Assembly: GCF_041333735.1 (NCBI RefSeq) | Contig: NZ_JBGKFB010000001.1 | Coordinates: forward strand, 1,374,501-1,438,500 | Reading direction: 5' to 3' | Source of the DNA: Veillonella sp. | GTDB taxonomy: Bacteria; Bacillota; Negativicutes; Veillonellales; Veillonellaceae | Length of the DNA stretch: 64,000 nucleotides | In this document: in pieces, positions 27,817 through 36,231 of the stretch | Layout: each line of letters opens with the position of its first letter | Numbering within the stretch: the first letter of the stretch is position 1 | Position numbers and translations under genes: made by a program | Notes under the pieces: generated by a model | Told to the model about the DNA's origin: nothing | The model's input: the letters and a program-made list of their open reading frames with translations, nothing else | The model's database searches: none

Positions 27817-28389
27817 ATGAGTAATAAAATAGTAAAAGAAATATTAGATTGGATTTATGCCATTGTATTGGCCTTAATTATTGCCATGGTTATTCATATC
27901 TTCTTGATTCAACCAACACGTGTATCTGGTGAATCAATGGAGGATACACTACACAATGGCCAATATTTAATTGTAACAAAGTGGCATCATATTATGAATG
28001 AAATGCCGAATTATGGACAAATTGTAATCATTGATAGTCGTGTTAATCGCGCTCGTACTTGGGTGGATGATGTAGAAGAACCATTGATGAACTATGCATC
28101 TGTATTCAATAAAGCAGCACAAACAAATGATGTTTGGGTTAAGCGCGTTATTGGTCGTCCAGGCGATGTATTAGAGTTTAAAGATGGTCATGTATGGCGT
28201 AATGGTGAGCAATTACAAGAACCATATACTAAAGATACAATAATGAATTATACACGCTCTACACCTGTTACTATTCCAGAAGGGCATGTATTTGTGATGG
28301 GGGATAATCGAAATCACTCTAGCGATAGTCGTTTTATCGGTCCTGTTCCAGTTGATCACGTGCTAGGTTTTGTATCCTATGCAATTTAA
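27817..28389 (+). CDS. lepB: Signal peptidase I
   Basis: Type I signal peptidase, 190 residues. One N-terminal membrane helix (about 13-31), catalytic Ser40 in SGESMEDT, catalytic Lys109 in VKRVIGRPGD, and the GDNRNHSSDSR box. It cleaves signal peptides of exported proteins on the outer face of the inner membrane. Precedes the two highly expressed-looking porin genes and ends at a strong terminator. Confidence 0.95.
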   Translation: MSNKIVKEILDWIYAIVLALIIAMVIHIFLIQPTRVSGESMEDTLHNGQYLIVTKWHHIMNEMPNYGQIVIIDSRVNRARTWVDDVEEPLMNYASVFNKAAQTNDVWVKRVIGRPGDVLEFKDGHVWRNGEQLQEPYTKDTIMNYTRSTPVTIPEGHVFVMGDNRNHSSDSRFIGPVPVDHVLGFVSYAI

Positions 28390-28396
28390 TGCTTAT

Positions 28397-28433
28397 AAAA
28401 GCCTTCCTATAGTTTACTATAGGGAGGCTTTTT
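28397..28433 (+). terminator. Intrinsic terminator after lepB
   Basis: AAAAGCCTTCCTATAGT pairs with ACTATAGGGAGGCTTTTT with a 2-nt centre; T-run at the 3' side. Confidence 0.9.
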
Positions 28434-28667
28434 CTATTTAATATTAGGTATTGAAAACGATATATTAGTGTAATATATTAGTGCTTTTATATTATATTAA
28501 TAATGGTGATTAAAGATTATGAATTTTGTGTCTAATTTAGTAATAAATTTAAGAAACAAAGTGAAATTGTGTAAAATTTAATTTTGAGAAATGTAGATAA
28601 AATCTATGTTTATAAGCTCATTTTTATTCATGAAAGAAATTTCATCAAATTTAGTTGTATAAAATTC
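28434..28667 (+). other. AT-rich spacer upstream of first ompM
   Basis: Very AT-rich, no reading frame and no recognised RNA. It separates the lepB terminator from the ompM promoter; such A/T tracts may act as an UP-element-like upstream region for the porin promoter. Confidence 0.4.
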
Positions 28668-28696
28668 TTTACAAAAAAATTGGACGGTGATATATT
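28668..28696 (+). promoter_or_regulatory. Promoter of first ompM gene
   Basis: TTTACA, exact 17-nt spacer, TATATT. Predicted start of transcription near 28703, giving a leader of about 157 nt. The same architecture stands before the second ompM gene. Confidence 0.75.
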
Positions 28697-28701
28697 CTAA
28701 T

Positions 28702-28859
28702 CACAGCAAGGCACCACTAATAAAGAGGTGAGACTGTGATAGAAAATATAGTCGAGGAAACGTGGACACTCCTAATATATCTTTCATAGTTATACCGCTT
28801 ATACAGTGAATGTCTTCTGATAATATAAATTCTTATTTATAAGAAAGAAGGAATTCATT
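28702..28859 (+). promoter_or_regulatory. Structured 5' leader of first ompM with shared element
   Basis: The leader starts with a possible hairpin (CACAG and CACC pairing with GGTG and CTGTG, 28702-28738). The block cGAGGAAACGTGGACACTCC (28753-28772) is identical to one in the second ompM leader (30625-30644). GTGAATGT follows 35 nt later (28807), also matched in the second leader. The ribosome site AAAGAAGGA precedes the ATG. Conservation of spaced blocks between otherwise different leaders suggests an RNA regulatory or stability element; I do not recognise it as a named family. Confidence 0.55.
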
Positions 28860-30128
28860 ATGAAAAAACAATTTGCAACAATTTTTGCAGCAACAGCAGT
28901 ATTAGGTGTAACAACAGCATTCGCTGCAAACCCATTCTCCGATGTAACTCCAGATAGCTGGGCATACCAAGCTGTATCCCAATTAGCACAATCTGGTATC
29001 GTTAATGGTTACCCAGATGGCACTTTCAAAGGCCAAAACAATATCACTCGTTATGAAATGGCTCAAATGGTAGCTAAAGCAATGGCTAACCAAGATCGCG
29101 CTAATGCAGAACAACAAGCAATGATTAATCGCTTGGCTGATGAGTTCTCCAATGAGTTGAACAGCTTGGGCGTTCGCGTATCTCGTTTGGAAGACCGCGT
29201 AGGTAATGTAAAAGTAACTGGTGATGCTCGTATCCGTTACCAAGGTTCTGAAGATAAAGGCGTTTATAAAAATAACAGTAAGTCCTTAACAGATGGCCGT
29301 GCACGTGTTCAATTCAACGGTAAAGTAAATGATAAAACTGAAGCTGTTGTTCGTGTAAAAGGTAATTACGAATTCGGTGATTCTACAAAAGGTGCTGATG
29401 CAACAATCGATCGTGCTTATGTAGATCATAAATTTGGTAACCACGTATCTGCTAAAGGTGGTCGTTTCCAACAAACAATTGGTGGCGGTTTAATGTACGA
29501 TGATACATTTGATGGTGCTCAATTGAACGTAGGTAATGACAAAGTTCAAGTACAAGGTGCTTATGGTTACATGACATCTGATACAGGAGCAACAAATGGA
29601 AATTCTAAATCCGATAATCCTTCTGTAGCTTATGTAGGTGTTAAAGGTAAAGTTGGTCAAGAATCCACAGTTGGTGGCTTCTACTCTAAATTATCTAGCG
29701 GTAACTTGAACCATAACGGTTCCACAGTAAGCTCTGATGGTCAAGACGTATACGGCTTCAATGCAGACTTCCGTAAAGATAAAGTTTGGGTTGGTGGTGA
29801 ATGGTTAAAAGCTTCCAACGTAAATGATTCCCAAGCTTGGACAGCTGGTGTTGGTTATGGTAACTACGAGATCGCTAAAAAAGGTACATGGGATGTGAAA
29901 GGTCAATACTTCAACCAAAAAGCTAACGCTCCAATCGTAAGCTCCACTTGGGACCAAGCATATGACTTAACAAATACATCTAATGGGTACAAAGGTTACA
30001 TGGCTAGCGTAAACTACGCAGTACAAGATAACGTAGGCTTATCCGCAGGTTATGGTTTTAATTCTAAAGACCAAAAAGGTAATGATCTTTCCGATTTCTA
30101 CCGTGCAGAATTAAATTACAAATTCTAA
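28860..30128 (+). CDS. OmpM-type porin with SLH domain (copy 1)
   Basis: 422 residues. Signal peptide 1-22 (cleaved after AFA). An SLH domain (about 24-75; NPFSDVTPDSWAYQAVSQLA, GYPDGTFKGQNNITRYEMAQM) would bind peptidoglycan or its secondary modification. A short coiled coil (78-118, ending RVSRLEDRVG) leads into a C-terminal beta-barrel ending in YRAELNYKF. This is the OmpM layout of Negativicutes: an abundant porin that also tethers the outer membrane to the cell wall. The first 118 residues are almost identical to those of the copy at 30739. Confidence 0.92.
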   Translation: MKKQFATIFAATAVLGVTTAFAANPFSDVTPDSWAYQAVSQLAQSGIVNGYPDGTFKGQNNITRYEMAQMVAKAMANQDRANAEQQAMINRLADEFSNELNSLGVRVSRLEDRVGNVKVTGDARIRYQGSEDKGVYKNNSKSLTDGRARVQFNGKVNDKTEAVVRVKGNYEFGDSTKGADATIDRAYVDHKFGNHVSAKGGRFQQTIGGGLMYDDTFDGAQLNVGNDKVQVQGAYGYMTSDTGATNGNSKSDNPSVAYVGVKGKVGQESTVGGFYSKLSSGNLNHNGSTVSSDGQDVYGFNADFRKDKVWVGGEWLKASNVNDSQAWTAGVGYGNYEIAKKGTWDVKGQYFNQKANAPIVSSTWDQAYDLTNTSNGYKGYMASVNYAVQDNVGLSAGYGFNSKDQKGNDLSDFYRAELNYKF

Positions 30129-30141
30129 TTCCCTTACAAAC

Positions 30142-30171
30142 AAAAAAAGACTTCTTCGGAAGTCTTTTTTT
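30142..30171 (+). terminator. Intrinsic terminator after first ompM
   Basis: AAAAAAAGACTTC-TTCG-GAAGTCTTTTTTT: a perfect stem with a stable UUCG tetraloop and a T-run. Confidence 0.95.
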
Positions 30172-30540
30172 GTTATATACAGATAGATAATATTTACTTT
30201 TGTATATAATAGTATATATATAGTAAAATAAATCTATATTAAGTGAACCTTAAAAATTAATTTGATTAGTATATATATATAGATCTATCACACAATATAT
30301 TGTATGAGGTGTTTATGAACCATTTATGCATAAAATAGGCGTCAACTAATTAATGATGGTTTAATTAATTAGCAAAACTTAATAATATATATGATAATAA
30401 GTCTCATTTAATGTAAAAAAAGATAAATTTGATATTTTTACTAAAAAAAAATAGGCCTTATAAAACCAGATAAAATCTGAATTTGAGGTCATTTTAAATT
30501 ATAAAATTTTTATAATGAGAATGAAATTGAGAAAAAAGGG
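30172..30540 (+). other. AT-rich spacer between the ompM genes
   Basis: About 370 nt of very AT-rich DNA without a reading frame. It contains the inverted repeat CTAATTAA ... TTAATTAG (30346-30372) and several TATATA runs. No gene or known RNA seen. Confidence 0.4.
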
Positions 30541-30569
30541 TTTACACGAAAATTTGGTTATGCTAATAT
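30541..30569 (+). promoter_or_regulatory. Promoter of second ompM gene
   Basis: TTTACA, exact 17-nt spacer, TAATAT; predicted transcription start near 30576 and a leader of about 163 nt. Confidence 0.75.
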
Positions 30570-30575
30570 CACCCT

Positions 30576-30738
30576 ACAAGAAGTAACAAACACATGAAAC
30601 GAAGAACTTCGATGTAGAATGTGGCGAGGAAACGTGGACACTCCCAGAAATTCTTATCTGAAGAACAGAGTAGAATGTGAATGTTATGACTTGTAACATT
30701 TTGTATTTCTATTTTTTTCAGAAAGAAGGAATTCAACT
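30576..30738 (+). promoter_or_regulatory. 5' leader of second ompM with shared element
   Basis: Contains the 20-nt block identical to that of the first ompM leader (30625-30644), then GTGAATGT 33 nt later (30677) and an identical AGAAAGAAGGAATTCA ribosome-site region. The rest of the leader differs between copies. Confidence 0.55.
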
Positions 30739-31989
30739 ATGAAAAAACAATTCGCAGCAATCTTTGCAGCAACAGCAGTTTTGGGTGTAACTACTGCATT
30801 CGCAGCTAACCCATTCTCCGATGTAACTCCAGATTCTTGGGCATACCAAGCAGTTTCCCAATTGGCTAACGCTGGTATCGTAAATGGTTACCCAGATGGC
30901 ACTTTCAAAGGCCAAAACAACATCACTCGTTACGAAATGGCTCAAATGGTAGCTAAAGCTATGGCTAACCAAGACCGCGCTAACGCTGAACAACAAGCTA
31001 TGATCAACCGTTTGGCTGATGAATTCTCCAACGAATTGAACAACTTGGGCGTTCGTGTAGCTCGCTTGGAAGACCGCGTAGGTAACGTAAAAGTTACTGG
31101 TGATGCTCGTCTTCGTTACCGTGATGCTGAACACGCTAAATCCAAATTCGACGCTCGTGCACGTTTGCAATTCAACGCAAAAGTTAACGATCGTACAGAT
31201 GCAGTAGTTCGTGTAGCTTCTGACAACTTTGAATTAGGTAATACAAAAGATGTTGGTGTAAAAGTTGATCGCGCTTATGTTAACCATAAATTCGGCGAAC
31301 GCGTATCTGTTAAAGCTGGTCGTTTCGGTCAAGCATTTGGTGGTGGCTTAATGTTTGATGGTACTTTCGACGGTGCTCAATTCAACGCTGGTAATGATAA
31401 AGTTAACTTCCAAGCCGCTTATGGTTATATGGTTTCTGGCGAAAATGGTAGCCTTATCTCCGGAAACACTCATGGTAATGATTTAACAAAAGAACAAAAT
31501 GTATCTCATACATATGTTGGTTTGAATGGTAAAGTTGGTAAACATACTAACTTAGGTGGTTTCTATGATCGTGTTAACCAAGACAAAACTGCAGCTAACC
31601 AATATAAAAACATTTATGGCTTCAATGCTGACGCTAACTTCGATAAAGTTTGGGTTGGTGGCGAATGGTTGAAAGCTTCTGGCGTTGAAAACTCTCAAGC
31701 TTGGACTGCAGGTCTTGGCTATGGTAACTATAACCAAGCTAAACAAGGTACTTGGGATGTTAAAGCTCAATACTTCAACCAAAAAGCTAATGCTCCTATC
31801 GTTGATACTACATGGAATCATGGTTACGATAAAACATATACTAAAGATGCTAAAGGTTGGATGGCAACTGTTGACTATGCATTGCAAAATAATGTTGGCT
31901 TGTCTGCTTACTACGGTTTTGATTGGAAAACTCAAAACGGTAACGACAAAGGCGACCTCTACCGTGCAGACCTTAACTACAAATTCTAA
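30739..31989 (+). CDS. OmpM-type porin with SLH domain (copy 2)
   Basis: 416 residues, same layout as the preceding porin: signal peptide 1-22, SLH domain about 24-75, coiled coil to 118, beta-barrel ending YRADLNYKF. The barrel parts of the two copies are related but diverged, especially in loops (around residues 235-260 here). Codon choice in this copy is more uniform (AAC, TTC, CGT, GCT), consistent with high expression. Own promoter and terminator, so the two porins can be expressed independently. Confidence 0.92.
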   Translation: MKKQFAAIFAATAVLGVTTAFAANPFSDVTPDSWAYQAVSQLANAGIVNGYPDGTFKGQNNITRYEMAQMVAKAMANQDRANAEQQAMINRLADEFSNELNNLGVRVARLEDRVGNVKVTGDARLRYRDAEHAKSKFDARARLQFNAKVNDRTDAVVRVASDNFELGNTKDVGVKVDRAYVNHKFGERVSVKAGRFGQAFGGGLMFDGTFDGAQFNAGNDKVNFQAAYGYMVSGENGSLISGNTHGNDLTKEQNVSHTYVGLNGKVGKHTNLGGFYDRVNQDKTAANQYKNIYGFNADANFDKVWVGGEWLKASGVENSQAWTAGLGYGNYNQAKQGTWDVKAQYFNQKANAPIVDTTWNHGYDKTYTKDAKGWMATVDYALQNNVGLSAYYGFDWKTQNGNDKGDLYRADLNYKF

Positions 31990-32010
31990 TTTGATAGTTA
32001 ACCATATAAA

Positions 32011-32037
32011 AGGGACTCCTTCGGGAGTCTCTTTTTT
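32011..32037 (+). terminator. Intrinsic terminator after second ompM
   Basis: AGGGACTCC-TTCG-GGAGTCTCT stem followed by a T7 run. Confidence 0.93.
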
Positions 32038-32110
32038 TGTGCTTAACACATATAACCCCATAGTAAATTGATATAGAATACCTTTTATTATGCTATTTTA
32101 GAACCATAGA

Positions 32111-32119
32111 TGGTATAAT
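32111..32119 (+). promoter_or_regulatory. Extended -10 promoter before HAD phosphatase gene
   Basis: TGGTATAAT fits TGn-TATAAT; 36 nt upstream of the chosen start of the next gene. No clear -35 box. Confidence 0.5.
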
Positions 32120-32154
32120 AAAGAGTATTATATTTTCTTGTGAAGGAGGTAAGA

Positions 32155-32967
32155 ATGAATCCTTCTTTTTCTCAAATAAAAATGGTAGCCATAGATTGTG
32201 ATGAGACTTTGGTACGTAGCGATAATACGGTTTCTGAGTATACTGTAAATGTATTGCAGCGTTTACAGCAGAAGGGGATTGGTATAACTATTGCTACAGG
32301 GCGCATGTATCAGACTGCAAAACCAATTGGTACCGCATTACAGCTAGGTAATGTGCCGATGATTTTATTTTCCGGTGGATTAATTCAAGAGTTAGAAACG
32401 GGATATAAGCTATTTGAACAAACAATTCCTATCGATGTAGTACATCGTATTTTTGAACTTGGTCAACACTATGATTGGCATATACAATCGTATGTAGATG
32501 ATCATTTACTATGTCATCATAGAAATTGGCAATCTGATCGTTATGAGCAGCAAACTGGAGCTGTAGCTGAATTTTTAGGCGATAGAATCTATACGCTCAC
32601 CTCGGAACCTAACAAGCTTATTGCTATCGATACTGAAGAGGGCATTGATCGAATTATTGATATCTTAACGCCTTTAGTTGGTAATGAAGTTACATTGGTA
32701 CGCAGTCAACGAGATTTTCTTGAAATCACTGCCCCTAATGTATCTAAAGGACGTGCATTAGCTCAATTAGCCATGGATAATAACATTGGTTTAGAAAATA
32801 TAATTTCTTTTGGTAATGCAGAAAATGATATTTCTATGCTTAGTGAAACGGGGTATTCAGTAGCAGTTTCAAATGCTGCGGAACATGTAAAAGCTGTGGC
32901 TCATGAGGTATGTGGTCATCATAATGAAGATGGTGTAGCTCACTGGATAGAAAAGAATCTTTTATAA
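32155..32967 (+). CDS. Cof-type HAD-superfamily phosphatase
   Basis: 270 residues from ATG 32155, which follows GAAGGAGG; the GTG at 32140 would remove the ribosome site. HAD motifs: AIDCDETLVRSD (nucleophile Asp), TIATGR (motif II), Lys in NVSKGRALAQLA and FGNAENDISML (metal motif), with a C2-type cap between. Cof/YidA-like enzymes hydrolyse sugar phosphates or cofactors; the substrate cannot be told. It may share a transcript with rapZ, which starts 12 nt later. Confidence 0.9.
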   Translation: MNPSFSQIKMVAIDCDETLVRSDNTVSEYTVNVLQRLQQKGIGITIATGRMYQTAKPIGTALQLGNVPMILFSGGLIQELETGYKLFEQTIPIDVVHRIFELGQHYDWHIQSYVDDHLLCHHRNWQSDRYEQQTGAVAEFLGDRIYTLTSEPNKLIAIDTEEGIDRIIDILTPLVGNEVTLVRSQRDFLEITAPNVSKGRALAQLAMDNNIGLENIISFGNAENDISMLSETGYSVAVSNAAEHVKAVAHEVCGHHNEDGVAHWIEKNLL

Positions 32968-32979
32968 TGGAGTAAAACT

Positions 32980-33894
32980 ATGGAAGCATTTCGTTTATTA
33001 ATTGTTACAGGTATGTCTGGTGCCGGTAAAACGCAGGTACTTCAAGCATTAGAGGACATGGGTTATCTATGTATTGATAATATTCCTCCTGTACTTATTC
33101 CTAAGTTAAGTGAGATTTGTCGACAAGGTGGGGAGCGTACAAATCGTGTGGCTTTGGTTGTAGATATCCGGGGCGGTGAATTCTTTGAAGCTCTTTCTTC
33201 CTCTCTTGAAACATTGAGAGAAATGAAGGTGGATTATGAAATCGTCTTTATGGATGCTACCGATGAGACTTTAATTAGACGATATAAAGAAAGTCGTCGT
33301 AGCCATCCGTTAGCTCCAGATGGAATGATTACTACAGGATTAAAAGAAGAGCGTCAAATTTTAAATTCTGTACGTCATAAAGCAGACTTTATTATTGATA
33401 CAACAAATATGAAGACAGCTAGCTTAAAAGAGTATTTAAAAACTCGCTTTACTCAGGTAGACGAAGGTCATGGTATGTCTATTACAGTTGTAAGCTTTGG
33501 CTTTAAATATGGTCTGCCTTTAGATGCTGATATGGTTTGGGATGTACGATTCTTACCAAATCCATTCTACATTCCAGATTTTCGTCATAAAACAGGACGT
33601 GTGAAAGCCGTTAATGAATATATTCACTCCTTTGAGGTTACAGAAGAATTTAAAAAACGTTATTTTGACACTATAGATTTCCTTGTGCCTAATTATGAAC
33701 AAGAAGGTAAATCTCAATTTATCGTTGCTGTTGGCTGTACTGGCGGTATGCATAGATCTGTGGCCATGGCAGAAGCATTATATTCTCATCTCTTAGAGAA
33801 AGGTTATCGCGTTTCTGTAGAGCATAGAGATATGATGAAAAATAATGTAGAAGAAGATTATAATCCTCATGAAATTAAAACACTTGGTAACTAG
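32980..33894 (+). CDS. rapZ: RapZ/YvcJ nucleotide-binding protein
   Basis: 304 residues. The P-loop is VTGMSGAGKTQVLQALED (about residues 8-21); further family motifs are DIRGGEFF, the SRRSHPLAPDG segment and C-terminal CTGGMHRSV (phosphate/GlcN6P-binding region in RapZ). In E. coli RapZ is an RNase E adaptor controlling GlmS; in Firmicutes YvcJ is an ATP/GTPase of unclear role. First of the conserved rapZ-yvcK-whiA trio. Confidence 0.93.
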   Translation: MEAFRLLIVTGMSGAGKTQVLQALEDMGYLCIDNIPPVLIPKLSEICRQGGERTNRVALVVDIRGGEFFEALSSSLETLREMKVDYEIVFMDATDETLIRRYKESRRSHPLAPDGMITTGLKEERQILNSVRHKADFIIDTTNMKTASLKEYLKTRFTQVDEGHGMSITVVSFGFKYGLPLDADMVWDVRFLPNPFYIPDFRHKTGRVKAVNEYIHSFEVTEEFKKRYFDTIDFLVPNYEQEGKSQFIVAVGCTGGMHRSVAMAEALYSHLLEKGYRVSVEHRDMMKNNVEEDYNPHEIKTLGN

Positions 33895-33906
33895 ATAGGG
33901 GTTCTT

Positions 33907-35256
33907 ATGTTGCGAAAAAGATGGTTTCGGTGGCTTATACCGGGCCTAAATATAAAACGTTGGCTTGCCCTATTTAGTTGTGGTGTAGGTCTTTTAATCA
34001 TTGGCATATCATTGATATTTAACTATCAATGGCTTGCCGTTCTTGAAGATGTTGTACTGGCCTTTTCCTATAATATGACGGGCTTTTACAATTATAATGT
34101 GCTCATTGCTGTGGGCGCAGTTATATTATCGATTGGCGCTATTTTAATGCTAATTGGTACTAGTAAGGTTATTAAAACGATTATTCGTGCTGTATTGCCT
34201 AATCCTGATAGTAAGGTATCAGATATTATCTTCCAAAATATACGCCTTGATAAAGGTCCTAAAATCGTTGTTATCGGCGGTGGTACAGGATTATCTAATC
34301 TATTACGTGGATTGAAAACACACACATCTAATTTATCAGCTATTGTTACGGTAGCTGATGATGGTGGTTCATCAGGTCGTTTACGGGAAGATTTTAAAAT
34401 GATTGCCCCTGGTGATTTGCGAAACTGCTTAGTAGCATTAGCAGAACAAGAAGGGGTTATGGAAAATCTTTTCCGCTACCGTTTTGAAGGGGAAAATGAA
34501 TTATCTGGTCATAGCTTTGGTAATCTCTTTATTACTGCACTTGCTCAAGTATATGATGGAGATGTGGAGGAAGCACTTGAAGCGGCTAGTAAATTACTAC
34601 GTGTCCGAGGTCGTGTAATTCCTTCATCTACAGAGTTCATTAAATTGGTTGCAGAGATGACCGATGGTACCATTGTAGAAGGTGAAAGTAATATTCCAAA
34701 CGCTGGTAAAACCATTCGCCATATGTATAGCGAACCGGCGCAACCAAAGCCGGAAGGTGCTGCTTTACGTGCTATCGATGAAGCAGATGTTATCATTTTT
34801 GGACCTGGTAGCTTATATACAAGTATCATTCCAAACTTGTTAACTGATAAAATTGCATCTCATATATGTGCTAGTAAGGCAAATAAGATTTATATTGCTA
34901 ATGTTATGACTCAACCTGGAGAAACATCGGGCTATTCACTTAGTGATCATGTGGAGGCTCTTATCGCTCATGGTGGGGAAGGCATCGTAGATACTGTACT
35001 GGCAAACGATGGGCCACTACCAATTCAAATGGTAGAACAATATAGTGCAGTAGGTTCTGAGCCTGTAGCATTAGATACTAAGAAACTACAAGCTAAAGGG
35101 ATTCGCACGATTCGGGCTACTTTAATTAGTCCGAAAAAGCCTGCTGTTCATGATCCTGAACGGTTAGGTAAAGTAATTATGGATATTGTTCACGCCATGC
35201 AATCGGATACTGAACCACATATCTTAGAGTATTATCTCCAACGAGATGATCATTAA
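33907..35256 (+). CDS. yvcK: YvcK/CofD-like gluconeogenesis factor with membrane anchor
   Basis: 449 residues. Two N-terminal membrane helices (about 15-40 and 58-85) precede the UPF0052/YvcK domain, which starts with IVVIGGGTGLSNLLRGLK and includes TVADDGGSSGRLR and FGPGSLYTSIIPNLL. B. subtilis YvcK lacks the membrane part; the longer form is known in other Firmicutes. YvcK binds UDP-sugars and supports cell-wall synthesis under gluconeogenic growth. Starts 12 nt after rapZ. Confidence 0.92.
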   Translation: MLRKRWFRWLIPGLNIKRWLALFSCGVGLLIIGISLIFNYQWLAVLEDVVLAFSYNMTGFYNYNVLIAVGAVILSIGAILMLIGTSKVIKTIIRAVLPNPDSKVSDIIFQNIRLDKGPKIVVIGGGTGLSNLLRGLKTHTSNLSAIVTVADDGGSSGRLREDFKMIAPGDLRNCLVALAEQEGVMENLFRYRFEGENELSGHSFGNLFITALAQVYDGDVEEALEAASKLLRVRGRVIPSSTEFIKLVAEMTDGTIVEGESNIPNAGKTIRHMYSEPAQPKPEGAALRAIDEADVIIFGPGSLYTSIIPNLLTDKIASHICASKANKIYIANVMTQPGETSGYSLSDHVEALIAHGGEGIVDTVLANDGPLPIQMVEQYSAVGSEPVALDTKKLQAKGIRTIRATLISPKKPAVHDPERLGKVIMDIVHAMQSDTEPHILEYYLQRDDH

Positions 35257-35271
35257 TGAGAAGGGATACCT

Positions 35272-36219
35272 ATGTCATTTGCTGAAGATGTAAAAAATGA
35301 ATTATGCCAATATGAATCCTCTAGTGATGCAGATGTGGCCATGAAAATTGAAGCGTCTTGCTTATTGCGCATGGGTGGATCTATCATTCTGGGGATGAAG
35401 GGCGCTGTTGGTATTAGATTAGCTACTGCAAATAATGCAGTAGCTCGTCGCTTGTTAGGCATTTTAAAGAAACAATATGAATTGCCTACTAATGTATTAG
35501 TACGACAAGGGCTAAACTTGCGTAAGAAAAATATGTACACCCTATCTGTGGAACCATCCATAGAAGGGCGACAAGCTTTAGAAGATCTTGCTTTATGGCC
35601 TGTAACTGAACAAATCCCTCGTAGTTGGCTTAAATCTATGGAGGCACGACGTGCCTTTTTACGAGGTGCCTTTTTAGGTGGTGGCTCTGTTAATAAGCCA
35701 CAAAGTGATTATCATCTTGAGTTTATGACCGGTAATGAGAATTTTGCAAAGGAAATTATCCACGTATTGCGGCTCTTTCACATTCATGCAGGATTGACGG
35801 AGCGTAAAGAAGAATATGTGGTATACCTTAAAGAAGGCGACGCAGTAACGAATTGCTTGCAGATTATGGGTGCTCAATCAGCCTTGATGGAGTTTGAAAA
35901 TGTGCGCATTATGAAGACTGTGCGAAATCAAATTAATCGACAAGTAAACTGTGAGACCGCCAATTTACAAAAGGTTGTAGATGCTGCAGTACGTCAGGTA
36001 AAAGCAATTCGAATCATCGATAGGGAAATTGGTATTGATGCATTGCCTGACAAGTTGAGGATTGTAGCCAGATTGAGATGGGACAATCCAGAAGCGAGCT
36101 TAAAAGAGCTAGAAGAATTGATGGATGGCGAATTATCCAAGTCGGGTATTGGTCATCGTTTAAAGAAAATCGAAGCATTAGCACTTACGTATGACCCTAT
36201 GGGGCTTGAAGAAATATAG
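35272..36219 (+). CDS. whiA: WhiA sporulation-type regulator homologue
   Basis: 315 residues. LAGLIDADG-like N-terminal domain (about 15-215; RRAFLRGAFLGGGSVNKP is the characteristic motif) and a C-terminal helix-turn-helix (about 225-310, DKLRIVARLRWDNPEASLKEL). WhiA is a DNA-binding protein affecting division in Gram-positive bacteria. Conserved third gene of the rapZ-yvcK-whiA group; 12 nt before the next gene. Confidence 0.94.
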   Translation: MSFAEDVKNELCQYESSSDADVAMKIEASCLLRMGGSIILGMKGAVGIRLATANNAVARRLLGILKKQYELPTNVLVRQGLNLRKKNMYTLSVEPSIEGRQALEDLALWPVTEQIPRSWLKSMEARRAFLRGAFLGGGSVNKPQSDYHLEFMTGNENFAKEIIHVLRLFHIHAGLTERKEEYVVYLKEGDAVTNCLQIMGAQSALMEFENVRIMKTVRNQINRQVNCETANLQKVVDAAVRQVKAIRIIDREIGIDALPDKLRIVARLRWDNPEASLKELEELMDGELSKSGIGHRLKKIEALALTYDPMGLEEI

Positions 36220-36231
36220 AGGTATTAATAT

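Noticed and set aside
28753..28772. RNase P RNA-like GAGGAAA signature in the ompM leader
   Set aside because: Only the first seven bases resemble the RNase P P4 region; the following GUCCGGGC is missing and the leader is far too short.
30172..30540. Remnant mobile element between the ompM genes
   Set aside because: The short AT inverted repeat has no transposase fragment or target duplication next to it; simple AT-rich sequence explains it.
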